Source: an uncultured Phycisphaera sp. (GTDB taxonomy: Bacteria > Planctomycetota > Phycisphaerae > Phycisphaerales > SM1A02). From it: a stretch of 45,964 nt of DNA. A program made the position numbers and the translations under genes. Where the stretch lies: contig CALFOM010000201.1 of NCBI GenBank assembly GCA_937919685.1, forward strand, positions 1 to 45,964, written 5' to 3'. Of the stretch, positions 1 through 8,500 are shown one piece after another (position 1 is the first letter of the stretch; every line of letters starts with the position of its first letter). The notes under the pieces are model-generated. The model was not told where the DNA came from. It made no database searches and saw only the letters and a program-made list of their open reading frames with translations.

Positions 1-54
1 GGGATGACGCTGCGCGCGATCGAGCAGAATACGCGTGGCTTGGCGGCGAATTGA
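1..54 (+). CDS. C-terminal end of an unidentified gene (partial)
   Basis: Frame 1 is open from the window edge and ends with TGA at 52-54, giving a tail that reads GMTLRAIEQNTRGLAAN. Seventeen codons are too few to identify a family. It is consistent with a plus-strand gene whose transcript ends at the hairpin terminator near 332-382, though nearly 280 bases separate the two. It could also be a chance open frame. Confidence 0.35.
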   Translation, partial: GMTLRAIEQNTRGLAAN

Positions 55-641
55 CCGCTTATGCACATCGCGAGTGGACGTGTTTTTTATCACATCCTTC
101 ATCGCCCCCGGCATCGCCCCCTGAGAGCTGATTCGCCAGATCCGCAAGAGAAATTCACCTTTCAAGGCGGGCCCGAGCGACGTTGCCGCGAGGAATACTC
201 AAAATATCAACCATGAAATTACGTTTTGTTCTGCTTCCTGCAGATCTCAACGTGGTCATCCAACGTACTGTCTGATGGCTCACTCATTTTCGGTGAGATC
301 CCGAACCCGTTCGACATGTCAGATCTCTCTCGCCCACCCGGTTTCTCTTCTTGCTTGCAAGGAATAACCGGGTGGGCTTTTTCTGAAATACCCCGCGGGA
401 CAAAATTGCATCTGACTACGTCCTCGCGAATCTTGAATCATCGCGTCGTTCCTCTATAGATCTCGACCTCTCTGGGGTGAATGGAGGTCCGCTCCAGACC
501 ACGAAGCGCCCGCGGACGCGAACGTCCCCCGAACCAGAAGGATTCAGGGGACGAGATGATTCACTTGAGGTGCGGTAACTGGCGCAAGATCGGAAGTCGT
601 CACAACACGGGTTTCCGGTCAGACGATCAAGATCCTTGGGA
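55..641. other. Gene-poor stretch with one terminator
   Basis: I see no convincing gene here. The plus-strand terminator at 332-382 is the only strong signal. A 20-codon frame at 213-275 (starting MKLRFVLLPADLN) precedes it but lacks a Shine-Dalgarno, so it is only a candidate leader peptide or chance frame. The distance between the upstream stop at 54 and the terminator leaves room for a small RNA or long 3' UTR. No known RNA family was recognised. Confidence 0.4.
332..382 (+). terminator. Rho-independent terminator
   Basis: A perfect 12-bp GC-rich stem (GCCCACCCGGTT at 332-343 paired with AACCGGGTGGGC at 366-377) is followed directly by TTTTT. The T-run lies only on the plus-strand side, so it terminates plus-strand transcription coming from the left edge of the window. 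Confidence 0.8.
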
Positions 642-764
642 TCAATCCTCTTCGAGGTAGCCCGTTCCATTCTTCCGATCCTTGCCTGCCTGCCAGAAGT
701 AGAGCCCCCCGTAGGTCAGACAGACGACGAGCCAGATTGCATTCGAAATGAGAACGGGAACCAT
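642..764 (-). CDS. Small single-span membrane protein, 40 aa
   Basis: This 40-residue frame (starting MVPVLISNAIWLVVCL) has one hydrophobic span at about residues 3-24 and a charged C-terminal tail ending GTGYLEED. A GGAG motif lies 6 bases before the ATG at 764, which supports this start over longer readings that would run antisense through the neighbouring acetyltransferase. The size and layout recall small accessory subunits of membrane complexes such as CcmD-like or symporter small subunits, but no family can be assigned. It is divergent from the GNAT gene, about 100 bases away. Confidence 0.5.
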   Translation of the reverse strand: MVPVLISNAIWLVVCLTYGGLYFWQAGKDRKNGTGYLEED

Positions 765-866
765 GTCGAACTCCAGAAGACCGTTGGTTTTACAAGCCGC
801 CCACGGGTTTTTCAGATCTGGAACAGGATCCAAACCACCGTCGGGGCCGAGAGTATAGTCGGCTCG

Positions 867-1439
867 ATGAGCTCCGTCTCCCCCGTCATAACCCTCCGAA
901 TCGGTCACGATCTCCGTCTGGAACCCCTCGGACCGGAACACGCCGAAGAGATCTTCCAGCTCATGGACGGCGATCGAACCCGGCTGGGAGCCCGACTTCC
1001 CTGGGTGCCGCTCACGAAGACGGTCTCGGACACCACTCGCTTCATCGAAGGGTCGATCGGTCGCCGGGATGTCGGCTCCGGAGGGGACGGCAGCGGCGAC
1101 TGGGCGATCGTGGTCACCATCGAAGGAATCCGACGGATCGTCGGCGTCGTCGGACTTCACGGAACACTTCTCGCCCACCGTCGGACCGCCATCGGCTACT
1201 GGGTCGCCGGCGAATTCGAAGGATGCGGCTATGTGACACGATCCGTCGAGGCCGTGACCGCACACTGCTTCGCCGTCGGACTGCATCGAGTCGAGATTCA
1301 TTGCGCCACCGACAACCGCCGCAGTCGATCGATTCCAGAACGACTCGGGTTCCGGCTGGAAGGCGAACTCAGACACGTCGAATGGATCCATGATCAACCC
1401 GTCGATCATGCGATCTATGCCCTGCTCGCCACTGACTGA
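867..1439 (+). CDS. GNAT family N-acetyltransferase (RimJ/RimL-like)
   Basis: This 190-aa protein has the order of a RimJ/RimL-type acetyltransferase. It has an N-terminal strand (LRLEPLGPEHAEEIF), a central IGYWVAGEFEGCGYVTR segment corresponding to the acetyl-CoA pyrophosphate-binding region, and the C-terminal VEIHCATDNRRSRSIPERLGF motif. The usual Q/R-x-x-G-x-G/A is degenerate (EGCGYV). Such enzymes transfer acetyl from acetyl-CoA to an N-terminal or side-chain amine of a protein or small molecule, and the substrate cannot be read from sequence. The ATG at 867 was chosen because upstream codons show no family similarity and overlap the antisense small gene. No strong ribosome-binding site is seen. 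Confidence 0.85.
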   Translation: MSSVSPVITLRIGHDLRLEPLGPEHAEEIFQLMDGDRTRLGARLPWVPLTKTVSDTTRFIEGSIGRRDVGSGGDGSGDWAIVVTIEGIRRIVGVVGLHGTLLAHRRTAIGYWVAGEFEGCGYVTRSVEAVTAHCFAVGLHRVEIHCATDNRRSRSIPERLGFRLEGELRHVEWIHDQPVDHAIYALLATD

Positions 1440-1451
1440 TCACCGGTCGAT

Positions 1452-3791
1452 TTAGCGACGGTTCGCATAGTCGTTGGTTCGATCGATCCCGGGAATGGGA
1501 TCGTCATGATCCGTCAACCACCAGAGTGGGAATCGGTCCGGGACGCCGGTCGGCCGCGTCCAAGATGCGGCCCAGATTCGGTACCGCGGTTCGACGGAAT
1601 CCTCACGCGCGATCTCGCGGACCTTCTCCACCCACCAACCCTCGTCGTATTCCCCACTGCCGAATGCCTCGATCCAATGCCACCGATGATCGACGGGGTC
1701 GTACACCTCTACCCAGGTGTGATTGTCTCCCGTCGGCCACTCCGGAATGCCTGCAATGCGTGCTGGAATTCCCGCAGCGCGGCATGCGTTGGCAAGGAGA
1801 ATCGACAGCCCGGTGCAACTGGCGCAGTTCTGATCGATCGTCTGGTATGGACTCTGCTCGTTTTTCAGCCGTTTATTCGAATCAAAAACGACGTCGAACG
1901 TCTCATACACCGTTTGATTCAGCAACTGGACGGCCGCGGCCTGAGATGCCGCGCCGTGCGCAACATCCCGGAACCGACGAGTGAAATCGGCTCGCCAGTC
2001 ATCTCGACGCTCGTTGATGTGTGCGTACGGGAGAACCGCCTCGAGAAAAACGGCTCGGGGGACACCTGCGGACCATGGAGATGCGGCGAACGACGCACGC
2101 GCGGAGGCGACGTTCTCCAACAAGACCGTCGCGGGCATCATCCGAAGATCGCGGGCGGGCATATTTGAGATCAGAAAAGCCATCGACTCGCGTTGGTCGG
2201 CTGGCACATCTCGGATCGCCGCGACGATCTCCGATGCGTTTTTCTTCGACGCCTGAATCGCTGCACGAAGCGGCGAACGATCATCAGCGGCATGCAGGGC
2301 GATCGCCGTGTCGACCGCATCCGCAGTCGGCACTTCTGAATGATCGTCGCTTCCTGCCAAAGGCGCGATCAACTCAACCTGGAACTTCGCGCCGGGCACC
2401 TTTCCGCGAAGTCCCGGAAGGAACACAAGATCCGGAGTGACCACCGGTCCAAGTTCCTTTCCGGCGACCACGACCCCGGGAATCACGCGGTCCTCGAAGA
2501 TCACCACGGGCGTCGAGACCTCGGCAAGTTCGGAGTTCACCGTGATATTGATCAGAAGGCGATCTCCGATCCTCTGAACGTCACTACTCCACGGAAGCGG
2601 TCCATCGGGCATCCGAACCGACCATTCGGGATCGCCGAGAAGAACAATGGCATCGCGATCCCAGAGATACCCGGCGAGGTCCCTGAACCGCGGATCGCTC
2701 CTCGGCATGCCGGTCGCTTCGGAAATCGCGAATTGGAATTCCGGTACGTCCCGCTCGCCGAACCCTTCCGTGCTGAACTCCTCGAAACCGGGGAATTCAT
2801 CGCGGAATCGTCGGATCAACTCCTGTTGCGCCAGCCATGTCGATTCGGAGAGCGTCCATCGACCGGGTTCCTCGAGAAAACGATGGAAGACATCCCAACC
2901 ACCGGCGCCGTGCCAGGTCGTCGATGCGTACCCGACGATCTGTCTGGCACCCGCGTCGTGGATGAAGGCGAGCGGAAGCACGCGGTCGTTGGGGACGAAT
3001 CCGAGGAGGCAACTCCCGGCGCCCAGCATCGCCATGGGTCCGGGATTCCGGAGTGGAATCTCCGAGCCATCGAGTCGACGCGCTCGCAAATCCCCTTCCT
3101 CGCTGACCACCACCCGGCCGCCGTCGAAGAGATAACCGAGCATCCAACGTTCTTCGTTGGTCCGCCCACTGGTCACCAGGAGATCGGGAGGGGCATCGTT
3201 GAACGCCGCGGCGAAGTCGTCGGCGATCTCCGCGTCCCCCAGAATCTCTTGAGGATCGCCTCCACCTGACCGTTCCATCCTGCGGCCCGCGATGCCCTCA
3301 TCGAACCAGACACCGTCGGCGACGTTCTGAAACGGAATGGGCGTGTTCGCAAGAACGCGCGAGATGACCAGAGGCGAGGTGGTTCGGACGACCTCCATGG
3401 CGTCCGCCCAGCTGGCACCAGTGACCAGGCCCCAGCGAACGTCGAGCCACGGATCATCGTTGATCCTTCGAAAGACCCTGTTCAGTGCACCGACTCGATC
3501 ACGGCCGGCTTCGTCCGGCATGGCCACCATTCCGATGACCCGAGGCGACCGGCGCCGGAGTTCGGGGAGGAGTTCATCGGGGGATTCAACGAAGAAGATC
3601 ATCTCCGCGGCATGCTTCGCCGCGAGCGCGCCCACGACCTGTCGCCAACCATCCGTGGCACGACAACGCTCGCTCGCCACGACCAAGTAATCCGAATTCG
3701 GACGAACCGGTCCCTGACCGAAAGCGATGCTCGGCCGGAGACCGACCACGGCGATCAATGTCAGCATCAAAACCAGCCATGAACGATTCAT
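1452..3791 (-). CDS. Exported transglutaminase-like domain protein
   Basis: This 779-aa protein begins with a clear signal peptide (MNRSWLVLMLTLIAVVGLRP, cleavage near SIAFGQG), so it should act outside the cytoplasm. The C-terminal 150 residues form a transglutaminase-like cysteine protease fold. They carry the likely nucleophile in NCASCTGLSILL (about residue 660) and the histidine in GDNHTWVEVYDP (about 690), followed by WHWIEAFGSGEYDEGWW, where the third triad residue would lie. The preceding 600 residues are not recognised. The start at 3791 is preferred because it gives the signal peptide; an upstream in-frame ATG at 3902 would overlap the EF-G-like gene. It sits 97 bases downstream of that gene on the same strand, so the two may be cotranscribed. 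Likely a peptidase or amide-processing enzyme; substrate unknown. Confidence 0.8.
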   Translation of the reverse strand: MNRSWLVLMLTLIAVVGLRPSIAFGQGPVRPNSDYLVVASERCRATDGWRQVVGALAAKHAAEMIFFVESPDELLPELRRRSPRVIGMVAMPDEAGRDRVGALNRVFRRINDDPWLDVRWGLVTGASWADAMEVVRTTSPLVISRVLANTPIPFQNVADGVWFDEGIAGRRMERSGGGDPQEILGDAEIADDFAAAFNDAPPDLLVTSGRTNEERWMLGYLFDGGRVVVSEEGDLRARRLDGSEIPLRNPGPMAMLGAGSCLLGFVPNDRVLPLAFIHDAGARQIVGYASTTWHGAGGWDVFHRFLEEPGRWTLSESTWLAQQELIRRFRDEFPGFEEFSTEGFGERDVPEFQFAISEATGMPRSDPRFRDLAGYLWDRDAIVLLGDPEWSVRMPDGPLPWSSDVQRIGDRLLINITVNSELAEVSTPVVIFEDRVIPGVVVAGKELGPVVTPDLVFLPGLRGKVPGAKFQVELIAPLAGSDDHSEVPTADAVDTAIALHAADDRSPLRAAIQASKKNASEIVAAIRDVPADQRESMAFLISNMPARDLRMMPATVLLENVASARASFAASPWSAGVPRAVFLEAVLPYAHINERRDDWRADFTRRFRDVAHGAASQAAAVQLLNQTVYETFDVVFDSNKRLKNEQSPYQTIDQNCASCTGLSILLANACRAAGIPARIAGIPEWPTGDNHTWVEVYDPVDHRWHWIEAFGSGEYDEGWWVEKVREIAREDSVEPRYRIWAASWTRPTGVPDRFPLWWLTDHDDPIPGIDRTNDYANRR

Positions 3792-3888
3792 AACCCGAGC
3801 GTAGCGATTTGGAGGATCGATCGGACTCATTCGGCTCCGTTCAACGCCGAAATTTCCCAGAGTCGATCCGAACGACGCCGGAAGGCGG

Positions 3889-5946
3889 TCAGTCCTCGCC
3901 ATGACTCGGCTTGAATGAGGCGACGACCGCCGACTGCACCGTCGCAGGCGTCGGCGCGTCGTGGCTGTATTCCATGTGAAAAGAACCCGCTCCGCCGGTA
4001 ATTGACTTCAGTTGATTGGCGTAGTTCATGACTTCCGAGAGAGGTGCTTCGGCGTGGATCACCGCCAGTCCGCCCGCAACCATGTCGGTTCCGTTGATTC
4101 GGCCGCGTTTTCCGGAGATGTCGCTGGCGATGTCACCGATCAATTCGGCGCCGACCGAGATCTCGAGGGACACCACGGGCTCGAGCAGCGAGGGACGAGC
4201 TTTCGCGACAGCGTCAACGAACGCCTTCGATCCTGCCTTCATAAAGGCGATCTCCTTCGAGTCGACGGGATGAAACTTGCCGTCATAGACGATCACCCGG
4301 ATCCCCTGCATCGGATATCCCGCGATGACGCCGTGATCGAGAACATTCCGAATCCCTTTTTCAATCGCCGGCATAAACTGTTTCGGAACGCTCCCACCGA
4401 CCGTCTCGTCGACGAATTGGAAGTACGGCGGCGGGATCTCCTCGCTCGGGGCCAACGGCTCCACTCGCAGGAACACCTCACCAAACTGCCCTGACCCGCC
4501 GCTCTGCTTCTTGTGCCGATGATGTCCCTCCGCTCTGGTCGTCACCGTTTCTTTGTAGGAAACCTTTGGCGGCTCCATGACGACATCCACCCCATAGCGG
4601 TCCTTCAGAAGGCGAATTTTCGTCTTGACGTGCATGTCACCGAGACCGCGAAGCACCGTCTGATGGGTGGCCGCGACCTGTTCGAGTACGAGCGTCGGGT
4701 CCTCTTCCAGAAGTTTGCGCATCGCCTCGCCGAGTTTCGCCTCCGCGTTCCGGTTGGCCGCCTCGATGGCGACCCCGAACATCGGGCGAGGCAACGGGAG
4801 CGGCCGGAGATGAATATGGTCTCCGATCGAGCCGTCGTGAAGCACGCTGTTGTAGTGAAGATGCTCAATCTTGGCGACGGCGCCGATGTCCCCGGCGACC
4901 ATGCGATCGGTTCCCGAGTGCTTGTCCCCCTGGATCTTGAACACGTGCGCGACCCTGATCGGCTTACGCCCGTCGTCGGCCTTCGGCTGTGATGCGGCCG
5001 CCAGAGTTCCTTGGTGCACCTTGAAGACGCATAGTTTCCCGACGTAGGGATCGCTTGAGACTTTGAAGACGTGAGCGAGCAGATGATCATCGCAATCCAT
5101 CGAGGGGAGCATCTCCTCCTCGACCCCCTCCTTCTCATACCGGAAGGCCCGTGGATTTCCCTCCATCGGACTCGGGCAGAGCCGTACGATTGCATCGAGA
5201 AACTCGGGGACGCCGGTTCCCGATGCCGCAGCGGTGAAACAAATCGGGATGAGGTGGGCTTCGCGCAGCGCCTTCTCGAACGGAGCGTGCAAGGCCTCCG
5301 GCGACACCTCGCCGGTCTCGAGGTACCCGGCCATGAGTCCCTCGTCGACTTCGACCACCTGATCCACGATGCGATCGTGGAACATCGAGACCGGCCCGAG
5401 ATCACTTTCGCCGTCGTTCCGACCAAAACAATCGATCACTTCGGTTCCACCGTTCGCAGGTAGATTGATCGGCTGACAGACGTTCCCGAACATCTCCTGA
5501 ATCGAGGCGAGCAAATCTTCGAGATCTCCTCCATGATCGATCTTGTTGATCACGATCATCCGTGGGAGGTTGCGTTCCGCAGCGATCCGCATGATTCGCC
5601 GAACCACGGTGTCGATCCCGTTGTCTGCATCGATGACGACGACGACCGTCTCGACCGCGGGCAACACGCTGATCGACTTGCCGAGAAACTCCGCATTGCC
5701 GGGGGTATCGATGAGATTAATGTGTGCCCCTGCGAAATCAAAGTGGACCAGAGACGAGTCGACGCTGTGACCAAGTTCACGTTCGAGGGGATCATGGTCG
5801 CAGATCGTGTCGCCCTTCTCGATCGTGCCGGCGCTCGGAATCACGCCTGACCTCACGAGCAACTGCTCCACCAGCGTCGTCTTTCCGGCCCCGCTGGGGC
5901 CGGTGAGCGCAAGGTTGCGAATGTCCGCGGTGCCGTAGGTTGTCAT
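3889..5946 (-). CDS. EF-G-like translational GTPase (EF-G2 type)
   Basis: This 685-aa protein has the full EF-G architecture. The GTPase domain carries a P-loop GPSGAGKTT (16-24), G3 DTPG (80-83) and G4 NKID (134-137). These are followed by a beta-barrel domain, domain III, domain IV (YKETVTTRAEGHHRHKKQSG) and a C-terminal domain V. The P-loop reads GPSGAGKTT rather than the canonical AHIDAGKTT, and switch I is diverged (ELGHSVDSSL for the usual RGITI). Both mark it as a paralogue of the EF-G2 / EF-G-like group rather than the housekeeping FusA. Family members bind GTP and ribosomes, but their roles vary and are often unknown. GGGAG lies 7 bases before the ATG at 5946, supporting this start over an in-frame ATG 63 bases upstream. 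Confidence 0.88.
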   Translation of the reverse strand: MTTYGTADIRNLALTGPSGAGKTTLVEQLLVRSGVIPSAGTIEKGDTICDHDPLERELGHSVDSSLVHFDFAGAHINLIDTPGNAEFLGKSISVLPAVETVVVVIDADNGIDTVVRRIMRIAAERNLPRMIVINKIDHGGDLEDLLASIQEMFGNVCQPINLPANGGTEVIDCFGRNDGESDLGPVSMFHDRIVDQVVEVDEGLMAGYLETGEVSPEALHAPFEKALREAHLIPICFTAAASGTGVPEFLDAIVRLCPSPMEGNPRAFRYEKEGVEEEMLPSMDCDDHLLAHVFKVSSDPYVGKLCVFKVHQGTLAAASQPKADDGRKPIRVAHVFKIQGDKHSGTDRMVAGDIGAVAKIEHLHYNSVLHDGSIGDHIHLRPLPLPRPMFGVAIEAANRNAEAKLGEAMRKLLEEDPTLVLEQVAATHQTVLRGLGDMHVKTKIRLLKDRYGVDVVMEPPKVSYKETVTTRAEGHHRHKKQSGGSGQFGEVFLRVEPLAPSEEIPPPYFQFVDETVGGSVPKQFMPAIEKGIRNVLDHGVIAGYPMQGIRVIVYDGKFHPVDSKEIAFMKAGSKAFVDAVAKARPSLLEPVVSLEISVGAELIGDIASDISGKRGRINGTDMVAGGLAVIHAEAPLSEVMNYANQLKSITGGAGSFHMEYSHDAPTPATVQSAVVASFKPSHGED

Positions 5947-6462
5947 CTCGACGCTCCCATTTCTGCGACCGCCATCGCGGCAAAGGGAGTCGACACATCC
6001 CGTGCTCATACGACGGAGGTCTCGAATCGAATGGAATCTGTTCTGAAGGAACCTGATCCAGCGGCGATTCCGAGGCCGACTTCATCGTAGGACCCGGCGC
6101 CCATTCCCGGAATCAAACCCGCCTGAATTCGACGCATTTCCAGATCGATCCCCCAACTCGCGGCGATTTCAGGGTTTTTGCGTCAACCGAAGATCCAAAA
6201 CCCGGCCAGCGACATCGGCGAAACCGAGGCCTCGATGACTGATCACCAGGCGTGGACACCGCGGCGAAGGGTCCGCCTCGGCGTCTTGAGTCACGAAGAC
6301 CTTCTTTCCCCCCAAAGTTCTCAGGCTCCGCGATACGATCAAGAACCAGCACGCAAGGCGTGCGTCATTCCGCTCATGATTTTTCGAGGAAGAGTCCGCA
6401 CCCACAGATCCATACGTGGCATCGACCCGAATCATGGCGGCATTTCAAAGCAACCCCCGTTG
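5947..6462. other. Divergent intergenic region between EF-G-like gene and trmL
   Basis: About 500 bases separate two divergent genes, presumably holding both promoters. A small perfect hairpin (GCACGC-AAG-GCGTGC, about 6352-6366) is the only structure seen. Minus-strand frames here contain a phrase like the SpoU methylase VLDRIAEPENFG, but no frame continues it, so no gene is called. Confidence 0.4.
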
Positions 6463-6978
6463 ATGGCACCCTCCATGGCTCAAGCCCATTCCAACCGTCC
6501 GAAGTTCGAGATCATCCTGCTTCAACCCGAGATCCCCAACAACACCGGGAACATCGGTCGAACCGCGGCCGCAACCGGCTGTCGATTGCATGTGGTTCAC
6601 CCGATCGGGTTCGACATGGATGAGAAGGCACTGCGACGGGCAGGACTCGACTACTGGAAGCACGTGGACTGCCTAGAACATGATTCATGGCCCGCCTGCG
6701 AGGCGGCCATCTCGACGCCTCCGTGGTTGTTGACCGCTCGCCGAGGAAGGCCCGTCTGGGATGCCGACCTCCAACACGGTGACCGACTGATTTTCGGTCG
6801 AGAGAGCAATGGTGTCGGCCCCGAGTTCACGGATGCCTTTGAAGCCGAGCATGGAGCGGATCGAATCCTCAGTCTTCCCATGGTGGACGCCCCCGGGATC
6901 AGAAGCCTCAACCTCGCGACCGCCGTCGCCGTGGTCGTCTACGAGGGGCTCCGCCAACTCGAGAAACGAGATGGTTGA
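6463..6978 (+). CDS. trmL: tRNA (cytidine(34)-2'-O)-methyltransferase TrmL
   Basis: The protein (171 aa; family usually about 155-170) is a compact SPOUT methyltransferase. All signature motifs are present in order: PEIPNNTGNIGRTAAATG near the N-terminus, FGRESNGVGPE in the middle, and LPMVDAPGIRSLNLATAVAV forming the knotted S-adenosylmethionine site. TrmL methylates the 2'-hydroxyl of the wobble base (C34 or cmnm5U34) of tRNA-Leu isoacceptors, affecting codon-anticodon pairing. The start is uncertain: ATG at 6463 or at 6475, neither with a strong Shine-Dalgarno. The conserved core begins at FEIILLQPEIP, so either start leaves a short N-terminal extension. Confidence 0.93.
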   Translation: MAPSMAQAHSNRPKFEIILLQPEIPNNTGNIGRTAAATGCRLHVVHPIGFDMDEKALRRAGLDYWKHVDCLEHDSWPACEAAISTPPWLLTARRGRPVWDADLQHGDRLIFGRESNGVGPEFTDAFEAEHGADRILSLPMVDAPGIRSLNLATAVAVVVYEGLRQLEKRDG

Positions 6979-7278
6979 TCGCCCTGGAGATTGCCTCAGC
7001 GGTGATCCGGCGTATCAGTCGTAAGGAATCGTGAAAATCCAGGATGATCAGGCAACTACCCGGCCCATGGACCTCGTATGCTTTGTTCGGACGAGCGTGG
7101 CGAGGATCGTGATCCCGCCTCCTATGGGATCGCTGCGCGGGCCAACGGGCTGGCCGGTCATCCACCGCCTCCCGAAACGAGTTGAAGGCGTTTCCGGCGT
7201 CAGTTGCCGGAAGACTTCGATCGACGGTCGATCGAAAGCCGTCCGTTCGTTCCCGGCAGATACCCGTCGAGGATTCGC
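6979..7278 (+). other. Intergenic region upstream of pseudopilin gene
   Basis: No gene, RNA or terminator is evident. The 3' end holds the ribosome-binding site GAGGA at about 7269-7273, six bases before the first ATG of the pseudopilin gene. A small inverted repeat GATCGACGGTCGATC lies near 7218-7232. Confidence 0.4.
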
Positions 7279-7323
7279 ATGACCAGCATGACCAGCATGA
7301 CCAGCATGACCCGCATGACCCGC
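7279..7323 (+). repeat. 9-bp tandem repeat forming five start codons
   Basis: Three perfect copies of ATGACCAGC (7279-7305) are followed by two of ATGACCCGC (7306-7323). Each unit encodes Met-Thr-Ser or Met-Thr-Arg, so copy-number change keeps the frame and only alters the number of potential start codons and the length of the N-terminal leader. Confidence 0.95.
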
Positions 7324-8358
7324 ATCAACTCCATCCGTCGTCGCCTTCGAGCATTCACCATCACCGAACTGCTCGTGGTGATCGGAATCATCACGCTCCT
7401 GATTGGAATTCTCCTGCCTGCCCTAGGCAAGGTCGTGGAGAAGTCGAAAGTCACCGAGACCACGTCCGTGATGGAAGAGTTCGCCAAAGCCTGCGACGCC
7501 TTCGCCCAACAGTTCGGGTACTACCCGGGCATCGTGCCCGAGGAAGTGCTCGCCAACGATCCGCTGATCTCGCCGATGGAGAACGCGGTCCTCCATCTTG
7601 CCGGTGGCGCCGTACGCGAAGACGAGCTTCCGATCTACATCAACGGCGAGCGCTTCGATAACCTTGCCGACATCGATTTCGATTCTGAAGAACCCGGCCA
7701 ACAGGGTGAAGTCATCACCTTCGCCGGCCCCGACGGGCCCTTCCGCATCGCGCTGTACGCCGGATCGGTGGGTGACGGCCCCTTTATTCAGGGCAAGCGA
7801 TACGCGCCGTTCTTTAGCCCAAAGGGCTCGCAGTTCGCGCCGGTGAAGTACGACACAGACGACTCTGGAGTGTTGGAAGAGATCCGCTATATTCCGACCG
7901 TGCTCGACGGCTGGGGCAACCCGCTCATCTACATCCGTCGACTTCGCTCCAACGGACCGATGGTCGGAACCGACATCTATTCGACTCAATTCTCTCTGGC
8001 GTCGCAGGCGCGAACCCTGAACGCGACCGCGTTGGGCGACCTCGCTCAGGATCAGACGGACGCATTCATCGGGAGCATCATCAACAGGACGACTACCACT
8101 GGTGCCACTCCGCGAGAAGACACTCTCGCGCAGATCATACGAACGCCCGCAATCGGTGCCGCCAGACAGCCACAGTCCGGAGCCCCGCGTGGCGAGTACA
8201 TCATCATCTCGGCTGCGAAAGACGGCATCTTCTTCAGTATTGCCGACGGCCCCGGCGGTCCGGGCAGTCTGGTCACCGATATCGTGAACAGCAGTCAAAA
8301 TGGAACGCCGACGGTGATTCGCGAGTACGACGACATCATCGTCGCTGGCGGCGGCTGA
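7279..8358 (+). CDS. Prepilin-type (type II pseudopilin-like) secreted protein
   Basis: This 359-aa protein starts MTSMTSMTSMTRMTRINSIR, followed by the prepilin signature RAFTITELLVVIGII and a single N-terminal hydrophobic helix ending LLPALGK. The cleavage-site Gly is replaced by Ala (AFT...), with Glu at +5 of the mature form, a common variation in this phylum. The remaining 310 residues are not recognised and include YPGIVPEEVL and GEYIIISAAKDGIFFSIADG segments. Proteins of this kind are processed by a prepilin peptidase and assembled or held in the membrane by type II secretion/type IV pilus machinery. The GAGGA at 7269-7273 favours the first of five in-frame ATGs, all generated by a 9-bp tandem repeat. 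Confidence 0.8.
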   Translation: MTSMTSMTSMTRMTRINSIRRRLRAFTITELLVVIGIITLLIGILLPALGKVVEKSKVTETTSVMEEFAKACDAFAQQFGYYPGIVPEEVLANDPLISPMENAVLHLAGGAVREDELPIYINGERFDNLADIDFDSEEPGQQGEVITFAGPDGPFRIALYAGSVGDGPFIQGKRYAPFFSPKGSQFAPVKYDTDDSGVLEEIRYIPTVLDGWGNPLIYIRRLRSNGPMVGTDIYSTQFSLASQARTLNATALGDLAQDQTDAFIGSIINRTTTTGATPREDTLAQIIRTPAIGAARQPQSGAPRGEYIIISAAKDGIFFSIADGPGGPGSLVTDIVNSSQNGTPTVIREYDDIIVAGGG

Positions 8359-8411
8359 GGGAACTCGGCTTTGAATCCACCTCGACGCGAGACCGTCGAC
8401 CTGCTCAAACC

Positions 8412-8446
8412 ATCGACGCCTTGAAACTTGATTCCAGGGCGTCGAT
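8412..8446 (+). terminator. Possible terminator hairpin after pseudopilin gene
   Basis: A 9-bp inverted repeat (ATCGACGCC / GGCGTCGAT) lies 54 bases after the pseudopilin stop, between it and the convergent gene. There is no clear T-run, so it may be a weak bidirectional terminator or simply a structured spacer. Confidence 0.3.
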
Positions 8447-8500
8447 CGTTCTGATGCGTGATACGTGAATCCGTCGGGCAGATCCCACCCGAAATTCAAA

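Noticed and set aside
642-1409. Long minus-strand frame opposite the GNAT gene
   Set aside because: Only its last 40 codons look like protein and have a ribosome-binding site; the rest mirrors the well-supported plus-strand acetyltransferase.
1506-2168. Plus-strand frames opposite the transglutaminase-like gene (and similar frames opposite other large genes)
   Set aside because: High-GC coding strands create long antisense frames. These lack ribosome-binding sites and domain motifs while the opposite strand has recognisable domains.
6113-6352. Minus-strand frame starting MLVLDRIAEPENFGG, resembling a SpoU rRNA methylase phrase
   Set aside because: The similarity ends after about a dozen residues and the continuation is Arg/Ser/Gly-rich non-protein-like sequence. 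No neighbouring frame restores the family motifs.
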